A stretch of DNA of 64,000 nt, from NCBI RefSeq assembly GCF_030814695.1, contig NZ_JAUSVL010000001.1:4562227-4626226 (forward strand). The letters run 5' to 3'. The position numbers and the translations under genes were made by a program. This stretch comes from Oligosphaera ethanolica (lineage in GTDB: Bacteria; Verrucomicrobiota; Lentisphaeria; Oligosphaerales; Oligosphaeraceae). The notes under the pieces were generated by a model. The model was not told where the DNA came from and searched no databases. It saw only the letters and a list, made by a program, of their open reading frames with translations. How positions within the stretch are numbered: the first letter of the stretch is position 1; every line of letters begins with the position of its first letter. Of this stretch, positions 19,098 through 28,366 are shown piece after piece.

Positions 19098-20279
19098 ATG
19101 AGTACTTTGCGATCAATTGAATTGTTTACAGGCGCTGGTGGCCTGGCGCTTGGTTTGGAGAAGGTCGGCTGTCGTCATTTAGCGATGGTTGAATACAATG
19201 CTCAAGCGTGTGACACCATACGAGCCAATGTCAACCGTGGCCAGGATCTGGCAAAAGGGTGGGTGTTACATCAGAGAGATGTCCGAAGCATCAACTACGG
19301 GAACATCGCGAAGTCTGTTGATCTGGTCGCGGGGGGGCCGCCCTGCCAGCCTTTTTCTCTTGGGGGGAAAGCGTTGGGGCGCATGGATGCCCGCGACATG
19401 TTTCCGGAAGCCGTTCGCGCTGTTCGTGAACTGACTCCCCAGTGCTTTGTCTTTGAAAACGTCAAAGGGCTTCTGCGTGGAAGCTTCTCGACCTATTTGA
19501 ATTACGTGCTTCTGCAATTGACCTATCCGACAGTGTCCATGCTTGACAACGAGGATTGGAGTGATCATCTGTCCCGCTTGGAAAAAATTCATACTGGCTG
19601 TCATTTCAGCGATTTGTCGTACAGGGTGGTATTCAGATTGTTGGACGCGTCGGATTTTGGCGTTCCGCAACATCGGCATCGCGTTTTCATGGTTGGTTTT
19701 CGCTCGGATTCGGGCTTGGAGTGGAATTTTCCCAAAGCCACTCACAATCTTGATCGTCTGCTTTGGGAGCAATGGGTTACCGGAGAGTATTGGGATTTGC
19801 ATGCCGTGCCGTTGCGTGAACGGCCTGAATGCTCGCCCTACGCCCAAATGAGGGTGAGACGTCTATTGGATCAGTATGGTTTATTTCCGCCAGATGGCGA
19901 GCGTTATCAAACGGTCCGTGATGCTTTGGCCGGGCTTCCGGACCCTCTGTCGCCCAATGACATTCCCAATCATGAGTTTCGAGGCGGTGCGAAGCCCTAT
20001 CCAGGTCATACCGGGAGTTTGCTGGATGAGCCATCAAAAACCTTGAAGGCTGGCGCGCATGGCGTACCAGGCGGGGAGAACATGATTGTCTATGCGGATG
20101 GGCGCTGTCGATATTATACGGCTCGCGAGGCGGCCCGCATACAGACGTTTCCAGATGATTATATTTTCTGCCGGTCGTGGACCGAGGCCATGCGCCAGAT
20201 TGGGAATGCCGTGCCCGTGCGACTAGCTGAGGTCGTTGGACGGAGCATTGTTGAGCAAGTGATGCAGGAGAGGGGCTGA
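19098..20279 (+). CDS. C5-cytosine DNA methyltransferase (Dcm family)
   Basis: A 393-residue methylase with all the main motifs in order: I (ELFTGAGGLALG), IV with the catalytic Cys83 (GGPPCQPFS), VI (FENVKG), VIII (QHRHRVFMVG) and X (QIGNAVPVRLA). It would methylate cytosine within the site cut by the next gene; Eco29kI recognises CCGCGG. The stop overlaps the nuclease start (TGATG), indicating translational coupling. An in-frame ATG at 19080 would add six residues. The region is clearly AT-richer than the surrounding genes. Confidence 0.92.
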   Translation: MSTLRSIELFTGAGGLALGLEKVGCRHLAMVEYNAQACDTIRANVNRGQDLAKGWVLHQRDVRSINYGNIAKSVDLVAGGPPCQPFSLGGKALGRMDARDMFPEAVRAVRELTPQCFVFENVKGLLRGSFSTYLNYVLLQLTYPTVSMLDNEDWSDHLSRLEKIHTGCHFSDLSYRVVFRLLDASDFGVPQHRHRVFMVGFRSDSGLEWNFPKATHNLDRLLWEQWVTGEYWDLHAVPLRERPECSPYAQMRVRRLLDQYGLFPPDGERYQTVRDALAGLPDPLSPNDIPNHEFRGGAKPYPGHTGSLLDEPSKTLKAGAHGVPGGENMIVYADGRCRYYTAREAARIQTFPDDYIFCRSWTEAMRQIGNAVPVRLAEVVGRSIVEQVMQERG

Positions 20280-20911
20280 TGAGTTCGACGAATGATGTTC
20301 CGCGAAAAGTGCCTCCATTCAATCCGCTTGACAAGAGAAATCTCGGGAAGAGTGTCGCTGCCGCGCTGATAAAGCAAGCGGTGAGCGTGTTGCCGCCCAA
20401 GCCTTTTGTTGGTGCCGGGATATATGCCATATACTACGTAGGGCCGCATCCGTTTTATACCAAGATAGCCCAAGCTAATCGGGGTGATAAGTTTGCCTTG
20501 CCAATATATGTCGGCAAGGCGGTTCCTCCCGGTGCACGCAAGGGCGGCTTTGGTCTAGGTGAAGACCCTGGACAAGCGTTGTACAAGCGACTGGATGAAC
20601 ATGCCAAATCACTGCAGCTTGCCAACGATTTGTCGATAGACGACTTTTGGTGTCGATATCTTGTGGTTGATGACATTTGGATTCCACTTGGCGAGTCTCT
20701 GCTCATTGAGATGTATGCGCCGCTGTGGAATCGAGTCGTTGACGGTTTTGGCAATCACGATCCAGGCAGTGGCCGATATAATCAGCGGCGTTCGGCCTGG
20801 GATTCGTTGCACCGAGGACGACTTTGGGCGGAACGTCTGCCGGCATCCTCCGTATCCAAAGAGCGTATCATGAAACGGATTGATGATCATCTCAAGGGTG
20901 ACGATGGCTGA
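20279..20911 (+). CDS. Eco29kI-family GIY-YIG restriction endonuclease
   Basis: A 210-residue nuclease. The GIY-YIG core is GAGIYAIYYVG and PIYVGKA. Residues Y49, Y77, R104, H108 and E144 fall almost exactly where Eco29kI has Y49, Y76, R104, H108 and E142, so the active site looks intact. Eco29kI is a rare case of a type II enzyme using this fold and cuts CCGCGG. It overlaps the methylase by one base and vsr by 8 bases, so the three genes form a tight operon. Confidence 0.88.
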   Translation: MSSTNDVPRKVPPFNPLDKRNLGKSVAAALIKQAVSVLPPKPFVGAGIYAIYYVGPHPFYTKIAQANRGDKFALPIYVGKAVPPGARKGGFGLGEDPGQALYKRLDEHAKSLQLANDLSIDDFWCRYLVVDDIWIPLGESLLIEMYAPLWNRVVDGFGNHDPGSGRYNQRRSAWDSLHRGRLWAERLPASSVSKERIMKRIDDHLKGDDG

Positions 20912-21335
20912 TACCGTGAGCAAGGCGCGGCGTTCCCAGATCATGTCCAAGGTGAAATCCAAGGATACGCGTCCTGAAAAGATGGTTCGCTCTGAGCTGC
21001 ACCGATGCGGATTTCGGTTTAGGTTGCATGGCAGTGGATTGCCTGGGAAGCCCGACATAGTTTTGCCCAAGTACAAAACTATTGTGCTGGTCAATGGCTG
21101 TTTTTGGCATCGGCATCCAGGATGTCGCTTGGCTGCGTCTCCCAAGCAAAATTCCTCATTTTGGGAAGAAAAGTTTCGTCGCAATGTCGAACGCGACCAC
21201 TTTGTACTCGACCTGTTGAAGAAGCTGGGTTGGCAAGTCCTGGTGGTGTGGGAATGTGATATTGAGGGTGGGACTCAGGCCGTCATTGAATGCCTGCGGA
21301 GGGTCGGTGGAAAGATACCGGCACGGCGTGGATGA
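20904..21335 (+). CDS. vsr: Very short patch repair endonuclease (Vsr)
   Basis: A 143-residue T:G mismatch nicking enzyme. Family motifs are RSQIMSKVKSKDTRPE, LPGKPDIVLPK with the catalytic Asp, FWHRHPGC and VVWECDIE. Vsr repairs the T:G mismatches that arise when 5-methylcytosine deaminates, so it belongs with the C5 methylase of the same operon. ATG 20904 was chosen because the family begins just before the RSxIMSxI motif; it overlaps the nuclease gene by 8 bp. Confidence 0.94.
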   Translation: MADTVSKARRSQIMSKVKSKDTRPEKMVRSELHRCGFRFRLHGSGLPGKPDIVLPKYKTIVLVNGCFWHRHPGCRLAASPKQNSSFWEEKFRRNVERDHFVLDLLKKLGWQVLVVWECDIEGGTQAVIECLRRVGGKIPARRG

Positions 21336-21564
21336 TTACTGCATTGGTGCGGTCTCAATGGTTACGGAATGATGTCAGAGTTTATCACGGTTGCTTTCGA
21401 GAACTCCTTTGAGAAGGTGTCCTCCACATCAGCTAAGCCCCGCCGGGGCGTCGTCAACATCGTCCATGGCAACGCCCAGTAAAATGTGCATCACTTCTGG
21501 CAATGCCCTTTGGGGGCTTATCATTAACAACGGCATACATTAACGAGACAGCAAGGTGGTGGCT

Positions 21565-24500
21565 ATGAGCGGGCATAGTGATGGCGGTGGAAGCCTTGGT
21601 GTGGGGGGGGGGATGCGTTTTGCTGGGCTGGCGGCGACATGCGTTCGTGCGTGGGTGGCGTCGTGGCTGATTGCCTGGCTGCTGCTTGTGGCTGGTGTCG
21701 CGTCTGCTGCGGAGTGCCTGGTCAATGGTGATTTTGAGGACTTGGCGCGTGGGTGGGCGTATTCGCATTGGAGTGGCCTGCCGTCGCCGGGGCAGGTGGT
21801 GGGCGACGACGTCTATGGCGGTGGTCACGCCTACTGCCTGCACAACGCCGATTGCGGCAAGACGAATTACCTGCTGCGTTCCTTCACCTACACGCCGGGC
21901 GAGAGTTACCGCATCCAGCTGGCCATGAAGGGCGAGGGCCTGGCGGAAAAAGGTGCTTTTGTGCGGGTGCTGTGCTTTGGTCGGGACGCCGAGGGCAAGG
22001 AGAAAGTGCTGCCCTTTGCCATGTATCCCGGCGGCCGCAACAATCTCATTCAGGCGGGCGGGATATTCCCCTGGCAGCTCTTCGCGGCGGAAGTCCTGCC
22101 GGAGCATTTTCCTGCGGGTACGACACGGGCGCATCTGTACATTTATCACGCGCCCAACAATCAGGGGCGGCTGTGGATCGACGAGGTCTCGGTGCGTGAC
22201 AGCCGGCCGGAGCCACTCAATGTGCGGGCGCTGAGGCCGGCGCCGCCGCTGGGCGAACGGCCGACGGCGGCTGTGGCCGTCGGGGCGGCAGCAAGCGCTG
22301 CCATGCCAGAAGAGCCGGCGAATATCTGGCCGGGTGACGCGTCTTTTGAGACTGGCAGCGAGCACTTGCGGCTGCCGCGGGACAACAGCGTCCCGGCTTG
22401 GCATGGTGACTACAGCCTGCTTTTTGCGGCCGGCGAGAAGAGCGTCCAGACCAAATACCTGTTTCAGCTGCTGCGGCCTGGCCGGCACTATCGCGTGAGC
22501 TTCTATGTTCGTGGTGATCGGGCGGGCGAGTGCGTCTTCAGTTCCTGGAACCAGTCGTACAGCATGATCATTCACCAGCGCTTCAACGTGGATAGCGAAT
22601 GGCGGCGGGTGAGCTTCGCGTTTCCAGTGAGCAAGACCATGACCAGCCCGACGGTCGGCATCGCCAAAGACAGCGACCAGACTCTCTGGATTGACGCCAT
22701 GCAGATCAGCGAGGGCGAGGAATTGCCCGAGTTCACGATGCCTGGCGTGTTGAGCGTGGGCATGGACGATATCGGTGACGCCGCCGGCTTCCTGGCGCCA
22801 GCGGCTGAGCCTTTGCGCGGGACACTGCGGCTGCGCAACAATGCCGGCGAGGCGCAATCCGTGCGGATTGAGGCGCAGTTGTCCAGTCAGGATGGCAAGG
22901 ACCAGAGCCTCTTGACGCGTGACATCACGTTGCCGGCCGGTGCGTTACATGAAGAAGCGCTGGCGGTCATGTCGGCCTGCGAACGCGGTTATTATGTCGT
23001 GCGGCTGCGGGCGACGTCGCCGTCGGGTACGGCGGCATACGATCTGCCTTTTGTGGTGATGGACGAGCCCCTGCCACCGCGGGCGGATTCGTATTTCGGG
23101 CTGCATCCTGGGCCGGTGGCGTACGGACGGCGCATTGGCGCGTCGTGGCTGCGGCATTTTCGCGATTGGCGCTGGCTGAAGGAAAGCGACGGCCATTATG
23201 CGCTGGCGGAGCTGCTTGGCCGGAGTGCGCGGGACTACGGCATGTCCGAGCTGGAGTGCCTCGGCGTTTGTTCCCCGCCGCCGAAGTATCGGCTCAAGGA
23301 CAGCGATCCGCCCGGCCTGGCCGATCCCGTCGAGCAAGAGCGCTTTGTGCGCGAATTTGTGCTTGCGGCCAAGGACAGCGCTTGCGTCGAACTGATCAAC
23401 GAGCCGGACCTGAGCGTTGTGAATCTCTATCAGAAAGGCCGTGAGTTCGCCGTAGAGCGCTACTGCGAGATGCTGGAGCGCATTGTGCCGCTGATCCGCC
23501 AGCAGCGACCGGAGATGAAGGTTCTCGCCGCTGGCGTGTCCGGCGTGGATTTCACCCGCGGTTTCCATTTTTTGGACGGGGTGCTGGCTCGCGCCGGGCA
23601 GCACATCGACGTGCTTGCGGTGCATCCCTACGCCGATGCGCGTTACATCAGCGTCGACGGTGCCGACATTGGCCCGGAACAGAACGGCGTGTACGAGAAG
23701 ACCATGCGTTTGCGCGAGATCATTGCCAGCCATGGCGGGCAGCAGCCGATCTGGTATGGCGAGATCGGCTGGGGCCTGTCGGTGGAGGAGGACTACTTGT
23801 CAGCGGCGGCCATGCGTCATGCGTCCTATTGCGCGCGGCTCATGCTGCTGGGCATGAGCGCCGGGGTTGAGCGGGTGATGTATTTCCTTACGGATTCCTG
23901 CATTGAGCGCCAACGCTACTACTACGGGCTGTGGCGAGCTGGCCGGCCCCTGCCGGTGGCGGCCGTCTATGCGGCCACGGCGCAGGTGCTGGACGGTGCC
24001 AAGGGCGAACGCCTGATCGCCAACAGCGACCTGCACTGCTTCACCTACCGCCATCGCGACGGGCGGCTTTTTGCCGCGCTATGGACGAGCCTGCCCAACG
24101 GCTTTGCCGCTGAGATAGGGCTGCCTCCGGGGTCGGTCGAATTGCGCGACATGTTCAATCGTCCGCTGGACTGCCCGGCGGGCGACAGGGTGAAGCTGAC
24201 ACTGTCCGGCCAGCCGCAGTACGTCTTCTGCGGGGCGGAGCTGAGTGCGGAGGTGTTTCATGCCGCGCTGCGCGACATGCGTTACGACTGTCCGCCGCTG
24301 AGTTTTGCCTGGCAGCTGCAGCGTTCGGATTGCCTAGCGGTGCTGGTTAGCAACCTCCGCCAGCAGGCGTTGAGCGGTCGTTGCCGTCTTGATGGCGCGG
24401 AGTTTGCGGAGCCAGTGCGGGAATTGACGCTCGGCCCTGGTGAGACCGTGCTGCTGACCTTTGCGTCGCCAGCCTCGCTGAATCAGCGTGCGCTGACCAT

Positions 24501-25191
24501 GACCGCGCAGACCACGTTGGGGGATCTGGCTGGCAACTATCGCGCCGAGATCATGGCTTGCCCCAGGACGGCGGCGGGCGCACAGCTCCTGGCCGACGCG
24601 GGGTTGCCGGCAATGGCCGGCCGGCTGCCGTCGTTATCAACGCGGGACTACCTGCTGCCCAACGACCCGGGCAATGGCTGGGCCGGCCCACAGGACCTCA
24701 GCCTGGAAGGCGCGGTCGCCTATGACGACGAGAGGCTCTACCTGCTGCTGAATGTGCGCGACGACATCCATTTCCAGCAGCAGAAGCCGGGCAAGCTCTG
24801 GTCGCAGGACGCCGTGCAGGTGGGCATTGATTCGCTGGCCAACGCGCTGCCGTATGTCCACGGCTACGGCCAGGACGACTACGAGTTCGGCTTCGGCTTG
24901 ACGCCGGCAGGGCCGGCTGCCGAAGTCACCCAGCTCTATGAAGTCGGGCGGCTGGCCGACGTGCAGGCGGCGATAACCACTTGCGTTGAGCGCCGGGATG
25001 ATATCACCTGTTACCGCATCGCCATTCCCTGGACGGCGCTGAAGTTGGTGCCGCGCACCGGTATGATCTTCGCAATGAATATCACCGCCAATGACAACGA
25101 TGGGCACGGCCAGCGCTTTTGTATGGGGCTGACGCCGGGCATCGTCGAGGCGAAAAATCCTTACGTGTTTATGAAATTTGCCTTGGAATAG
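21565..25191 (+). CDS. Large secreted clan-A-type glycoside hydrolase with carbohydrate-binding modules
   Basis: A 1208-residue exported enzyme. The signal peptide ends near GVASA. Two N-terminal beta-sandwich modules begin LVNGDFED and PGDASFET, typical of CBM4/CBM22-like folds. A (beta/alpha)8 domain follows, with putative acid/base E613 in ELINEPD and nucleophile E733 in WYGEIGW, about 120 residues apart, as in GH39, GH5 and other clan-A families. The last ~190 residues (AVAYDDERLYLLLNVRDD) form a CBM9/DOMON-like module. It probably degrades a plant or algal polysaccharide outside the cytoplasm. ATG 21565 follows an AAGGTGGTGG ribosome site. The exact GH family is not certain. Confidence 0.8.
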   Translation: MSGHSDGGGSLGVGGGMRFAGLAATCVRAWVASWLIAWLLLVAGVASAAECLVNGDFEDLARGWAYSHWSGLPSPGQVVGDDVYGGGHAYCLHNADCGKTNYLLRSFTYTPGESYRIQLAMKGEGLAEKGAFVRVLCFGRDAEGKEKVLPFAMYPGGRNNLIQAGGIFPWQLFAAEVLPEHFPAGTTRAHLYIYHAPNNQGRLWIDEVSVRDSRPEPLNVRALRPAPPLGERPTAAVAVGAAASAAMPEEPANIWPGDASFETGSEHLRLPRDNSVPAWHGDYSLLFAAGEKSVQTKYLFQLLRPGRHYRVSFYVRGDRAGECVFSSWNQSYSMIIHQRFNVDSEWRRVSFAFPVSKTMTSPTVGIAKDSDQTLWIDAMQISEGEELPEFTMPGVLSVGMDDIGDAAGFLAPAAEPLRGTLRLRNNAGEAQSVRIEAQLSSQDGKDQSLLTRDITLPAGALHEEALAVMSACERGYYVVRLRATSPSGTAAYDLPFVVMDEPLPPRADSYFGLHPGPVAYGRRIGASWLRHFRDWRWLKESDGHYALAELLGRSARDYGMSELECLGVCSPPPKYRLKDSDPPGLADPVEQERFVREFVLAAKDSACVELINEPDLSVVNLYQKGREFAVERYCEMLERIVPLIRQQRPEMKVLAAGVSGVDFTRGFHFLDGVLARAGQHIDVLAVHPYADARYISVDGADIGPEQNGVYEKTMRLREIIASHGGQQPIWYGEIGWGLSVEEDYLSAAAMRHASYCARLMLLGMSAGVERVMYFLTDSCIERQRYYYGLWRAGRPLPVAAVYAATAQVLDGAKGERLIANSDLHCFTYRHRDGRLFAALWTSLPNGFAAEIGLPPGSVELRDMFNRPLDCPAGDRVKLTLSGQPQYVFCGAELSAEVFHAALRDMRYDCPPLSFAWQLQRSDCLAVLVSNLRQQALSGRCRLDGAEFAEPVRELTLGPGETVLLTFASPASLNQRALTMTAQTTLGDLAGNYRAEIMACPRTAAGAQLLADAGLPAMAGRLPSLSTRDYLLPNDPGNGWAGPQDLSLEGAVAYDDERLYLLLNVRDDIHFQQQKPGKLWSQDAVQVGIDSLANALPYVHGYGQDDYEFGFGLTPAGPAAEVTQLYEVGRLADVQAAITTCVERRDDITCYRIAIPWTALKLVPRTGMIFAMNITANDNDGHGQRFCMGLTPGIVEAKNPYVFMKFALE

Positions 25192-25227
25192 GGCCGTGAA
25201 CGGCGAGGACCGGCGGATGAACAAACG

Positions 25228-25890
25228 ATGAGCACGACGACGATTATGGCGCTGTATGAGCGCCTGTATGCGCATTACGGCCCGCAGCACTGGTGGCCCT
25301 GCCGGCATGGCGGCCGCTGGGAAATTGTGGCGGGGGCGGTACTGACCCAGAATTGCGCCTGGTGCAATGTGGAGCGGGCCCTGGCCAATCTCTACGCGGC
25401 GGGCGTGGACAGCGCCGCCGCCGTGCTGGCTACGCCGCTGCCGGCGTTGCAGGACCTCATCCGCCCGGCGGGCTTCTTCCAGCAGAAAAGCGCGTATCTG
25501 CATAGCCTGGCGGCATTTTATCTTGAGCATGATGTCGAGTACGCAGCGGCCTGTTCGCCGGTGGAGCTGCGGCGGCGGCGCCGGGAGCTGTTGGCGTTGC
25601 GCGGCGTGGGGCAGGAGACGGCCGATTCTATTCTGCTGTACGCTTTTGGTCAGCCGATTTTTGTCATCGACGCCTACACGCGGCGGGTGAGCGAACGACA
25701 TCTGGAAATAGACGATGCAACTCGCATGCGCTATGAAGACCTGCAGGCGCATTTTATGGCGGCGCTGCCGAAGGACACGCGGGTGTACAACGAGTACCAC
25801 GCGCTGCTGGTACAGCTCTGCAAAGACTCGTGCCGCAAAAGGGGCTGTGGCGTTCAATGCGCCGCGCTAGAACTTGACCGAAAAGCATAG
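25228..25890 (+). CDS. Endonuclease III-related DNA glycosylase (HhH-GPD)
   Basis: A 220-residue base-excision glycosylase. The helix-hairpin-helix is LRGVGQETADSIL, and the catalytic Asp148 lies in FVIDAYTRRV. The lyase Lys of endonuclease III (GVGRKTA) is replaced by Glu130, so the protein is expected to be monofunctional, like MagIII-type 3-methyladenine glycosylases. The N-terminal segment YGPQHWWP and VLTQNCAWCNVE fit that subgroup. Late Cys residues do not keep the standard [4Fe-4S] spacing. The final codons (LDRKA and the TAG) come from the left end of a MITE-like repeat, so the native C-terminus may have been replaced. Confidence 0.82.
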   Translation: MSTTTIMALYERLYAHYGPQHWWPCRHGGRWEIVAGAVLTQNCAWCNVERALANLYAAGVDSAAAVLATPLPALQDLIRPAGFFQQKSAYLHSLAAFYLEHDVEYAAACSPVELRRRRRELLALRGVGQETADSILLYAFGQPIFVIDAYTRRVSERHLEIDDATRMRYEDLQAHFMAALPKDTRVYNEYHALLVQLCKDSCRKRGCGVQCAALELDRKA

Positions 25891-26177
25891 TTTGGTTTTG
25901 CCAGGGGGAGGAAAATACCCTTCGCTTCGCTCGGGCCGCCGCTTCGCGGCTATCCGACTATCCCTGCGCCTGCGGTGCAGGTCTGCGGCCAGTTGGCCCT
26001 TTCCTCCCCCTCGCGCTGCCCCACCTATCCCTTTTCGGCTCAGCAGCTGAGGGCATGGGCTGGAACTTTACTCCGCTGTATACGCGGCAGTCATGTCTAT
26101 TTTATGACTAAAGAAAGGCAGATTAAACGCCTCCGGCAGGCGAAAAACGCTTGGTGCTCCTTTTGGGGGTGACCTTA
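25871..26177. repeat. MITE-like dispersed repeat, copy 1 (~307 bp, divergent)
   Basis: This copy matches those at 44335 and 51311 over the blocks GACCGAAAAGCATAG, GGGGGAGGAAAATACCC, CTGCGGTGCAGGTCTGCGG and TTTCCTCCCCCTCGCGCT. It lacks an internal hairpin segment present in the others. CGCTAG stands on both sides (25865-25870 and 26178-26183), a possible target duplication. The repeat supplies the stop codon of the upstream glycosylase gene. Confidence 0.8.
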
Positions 26178-26268
26178 CGCTAGCCGGCGGGGAAGAGCGA
26201 TAGCCCCGGCGCGCGTGGGCGCGGCAGGGCTTTGCGAAGGCGCTGGGGAGGAGGGGCGTGTGCCGGCG

Positions 26269-27036
26269 TTATTTCAGGTTGGTGCAGATGGTCGCGGCGG
26301 CGTCCAGGAGTAGGCGGACCATCTGGTCCTGATAGTCGTCATTGAGGTAGTAGCTGGAAAAGACGACGGCGAGGGCTGCAACGACATGCTGGCGGGCGCT
26401 GTCCATCACGGGCACGCCCAAGGAGCAGAGGCCGAAGACGCTTTCGTCGCGGCAGAGGGCAAAGCCCTTGTCGCGGACGGCATTGATCTCGCTGTCGAGC
26501 TCCTGCCAGTCGGTGATGGTCTTATTGGTGAAGCGCTGCAGGGGGACGCATTGCTTGAAATCGTCGTAGCGATCGGGGGGCATGGCCGCGAGGAGTATTT
26601 TGCCGGCGGCGGTGCAGTGCAGCTGTTCGAGCCAGTCCTGATTGCGGGGCACGATGAGCGGGCCATTGCCCTCGGCGATGCTGACCGCAATCAGTTGCGA
26701 CTGGCATTCGACGCCAAGAAAACACAGCGATTTGCTCTTTTTGCTGACGCCGAGCATGGGCTCGCGGGCTACGCTGCGCAAGTCGCCCCAGCTGTCGGCC
26801 GCGCCGCCCAGCAGGTAGGACTTGCCGCCCAGCAGATAATGGCCGTGGTCGTCTTGCGTGAGATAGCCGCGGATGAAGAGAGTGCGGACAATGTTGTTGG
26901 CCGCCGCCGGGCTCAGGCCGACTGCCCGTGCGATATCAATGGCACGCACGGATTTCGTGCTGTCGCGAACGACTTCGAGGATATTCAGCGCGCGTTCGAC
27001 GGACTGAATGAGACTTTTGCGCGTGGGCTTGGGCAT
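26269..27036 (-). CDS. IclR-family transcriptional regulator
   Basis: A 255-residue regulator. The N-terminal winged helix begins SVERALNILEVV, with the recognition region LSPAAANNIVRTL. The C-terminal effector domain carries LHCTAAGKILLA and the later GVPVMD block typical of IclR. Members sense small aromatic or sugar-derived acids. The nearest targets could be the flanking genes, but a repeat island and the IS separate it from the Fe-S protein gene upstream. Start at ATG 27036 (MPKPTRKS). Confidence 0.9.
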   Translation of the reverse strand: MPKPTRKSLIQSVERALNILEVVRDSTKSVRAIDIARAVGLSPAAANNIVRTLFIRGYLTQDDHGHYLLGGKSYLLGGAADSWGDLRSVAREPMLGVSKKSKSLCFLGVECQSQLIAVSIAEGNGPLIVPRNQDWLEQLHCTAAGKILLAAMPPDRYDDFKQCVPLQRFTNKTITDWQELDSEINAVRDKGFALCRDESVFGLCSLGVPVMDSARQHVVAALAVVFSSYYLNDDYQDQMVRLLLDAAATICTNLK

Positions 27037-27133
27037 GGCGTGGACACTCCGTTCAAAGAAGTGACAACAATAACGCCAAAATGCCAAAAATCACCCCGCG
27101 CGGAAACATATCCGGGCGGAACGGTAATCGGTC

Positions 27134-27206
27134 AGTAACCACCCCGGTGGGGAAAACACCGGGGACAATTTGCAGGAAACCCACGGCCAGTCGCCGTCCA
27201 GCCATT
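27134..27206. repeat. 73-bp repeat unit, copy A
   Basis: Identical base for base to 27522-27594. Includes the inverted blocks CCCCGGTG and CACCGGGG and the segment CAATTTGCAGGAAACCCACG. A related, diverged unit lies at 27409-27510, and the similarity between that unit and copy A continues ~30 bp beyond the 73-bp core. Confidence 0.85.
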
Positions 27207-27408
27207 CGACCTTGAATTTCGCCGACCTTTGCGGCAGCGGAGTCATGGCGGGCCCAGAGTAGCAGCGGCTTCCAGCCGCTGTGCGCACGGTTCGTGCGGC
27301 GGGGGAGACGGGCCGGGTACGGTCGGCGTGGATGACGAGGACGGTTTAATGAGCCGTCTTGTCGGAGTGGGCGAGACGCCCACTCCACGGCCGCGAGACG
27401 TAATCGGT

Positions 27409-27510
27409 CAGTGTACACCCCGGCGCTTCGCTGGGACAATTTGCAGGAAACCCACGGCCCGCCGCCGCCCAGCCATCCGACCTTGATTTCCGCCGACTTG
27501 TGCGGCAGCG
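27409..27510. repeat. Diverged copy B of the 73-bp unit
   Basis: Shares CAATTTGCAGGAAACCCACG and the following GCCAGCCATC-like segment with copies A and C. Its 5' hairpin arm is altered to CCCCGGCGCTTCGCTGGG. Like copy A it is preceded by GTAATCGGTCAGT. Confidence 0.75.
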
Positions 27511-27521
27511 TGTTTCATAGG

Positions 27522-27594
27522 AGTAACCACCCCGGTGGGGAAAACACCGGGGACAATTTGCAGGAAACCCACGGCCAGTCGCCGTCCAGCCATT
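27522..27594. repeat. 73-bp repeat unit, copy C
   Basis: Perfect duplicate of 27134-27206, placed 12 bp after copy B in the same orientation. Confidence 0.85.
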
Positions 27595-27737
27595 ACCCAT
27601 AGGTGGCTAACCAGGCAGTGGATTTCATAGAAGCAATGCTCTTCACATAGCATGCGGCAATCGCCGGCGATGAGTTGATTGGTAACCATGCACAAGATCA
27701 TTCGCCGAGGTTTTGAGCACCGAAGGTGCGCCCTAAG

Positions 27738-27779
27738 ATAGCCCAGGGCAAGCGCCCGCAGGGCGCGTCGCCCTGGGTA
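27738..27779 (-). repeat. Inverted partial copy of the multi-hairpin repeat (stem 2)
   Basis: The reverse strand reads ACCCAGGGCGACGCGCCC then GGGCGCTTGCCCTGGGCTAT. This matches the second stem-loop of the ~165-bp element at 27868-28034 with a compensated inner stem (GCGCCC with GGGCGC). Confidence 0.7.
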
Positions 27780-27867
27780 AGGTGCCCCATCCCAAAAGAG
27801 CCCTGAAGGGGCGGCCTAAAAGACCTGCGACGAAGGGTCACAGCGCAAAATTGCCGCCGCAATCAAT

Positions 27868-28034
27868 GAGTTCCATTGCCTCTTTGGCTCCAGTCAGCTT
27901 CGCCGACTGAAGCCAAAGAGGCTGAGGAACACGGACCAATATGGCGCGCTACCCAGGGCGGCGCGCGCCTTCGGCGCCGCTTGCCCTGGGCTATCATATT
28001 TCGCGCTTTCAGCGCTTCTGCCGCTTCGCGGCGG
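27868..28034 (+). repeat. Multi-hairpin structured repeat, copy 1
   Basis: Three successive stem-loops: an 18-bp stem GCCTCTTTGGCTCCAGTC pairing with one mismatch, a CCCAGGGC / GCCCTGGG stem with a GC-rich inner arm, and GCGCTTTCAGCGC followed by CCGCTTCGCGG. Other copies are at 46669 and 49511 in the same orientation. Confidence 0.85.
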
Positions 28035-28181
28035 AAATGCGCGACGAGAAAAGGCTGCTTGGTTGAAACAACAAGTGCCATGGATACCGTTAAATGAAGA
28101 GCATCGGTTTCATAGGAGCCATTGCTATTGGATGCACGACATACCCCCCTCCGACGCGGTGAGACGTGACGGGCAAGACAA

Positions 28182-28337
28182 TGTGGCGCCCTCCGGGCGC
28201 AATTCCAACTTGCTGTCACACCCTGGGTTGCGGCGCCCTCCGGGCGCTGGCTTTCTTGGCTTCGTCCACCCTGGGTTGCGGCGCCCTCCGGGCGCCTCAG
28301 CCAGGGTTATGCATGGTTCGGCCCTCCGGGCCGAACT
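28182..28337. repeat. REP-like palindrome cluster (GGCGCCCTCCGGGCGC type)
   Basis: Three copies of the palindrome GGCGCCCTCCGGGCGC followed by TCGGCCCTCCGGGCCGA. Two palindromes are preceded by CACCCTGGGTTGC, so part of the unit is duplicated. The related block at 45461-45571 has one fewer unit. An IS has inserted at its right edge, and the last 23 bp (28315-28337) are repeated beyond the IS. Confidence 0.85.
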
Positions 28338-28366
28338 CTGGACTTTGGACAATCTTGCACGGACTC

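Noticed and set aside
27037..28366. Hidden protein genes in the repeat island
   Set aside because: Short frames there follow repeat copies and change with them; no ribosome sites or family motifs are visible.
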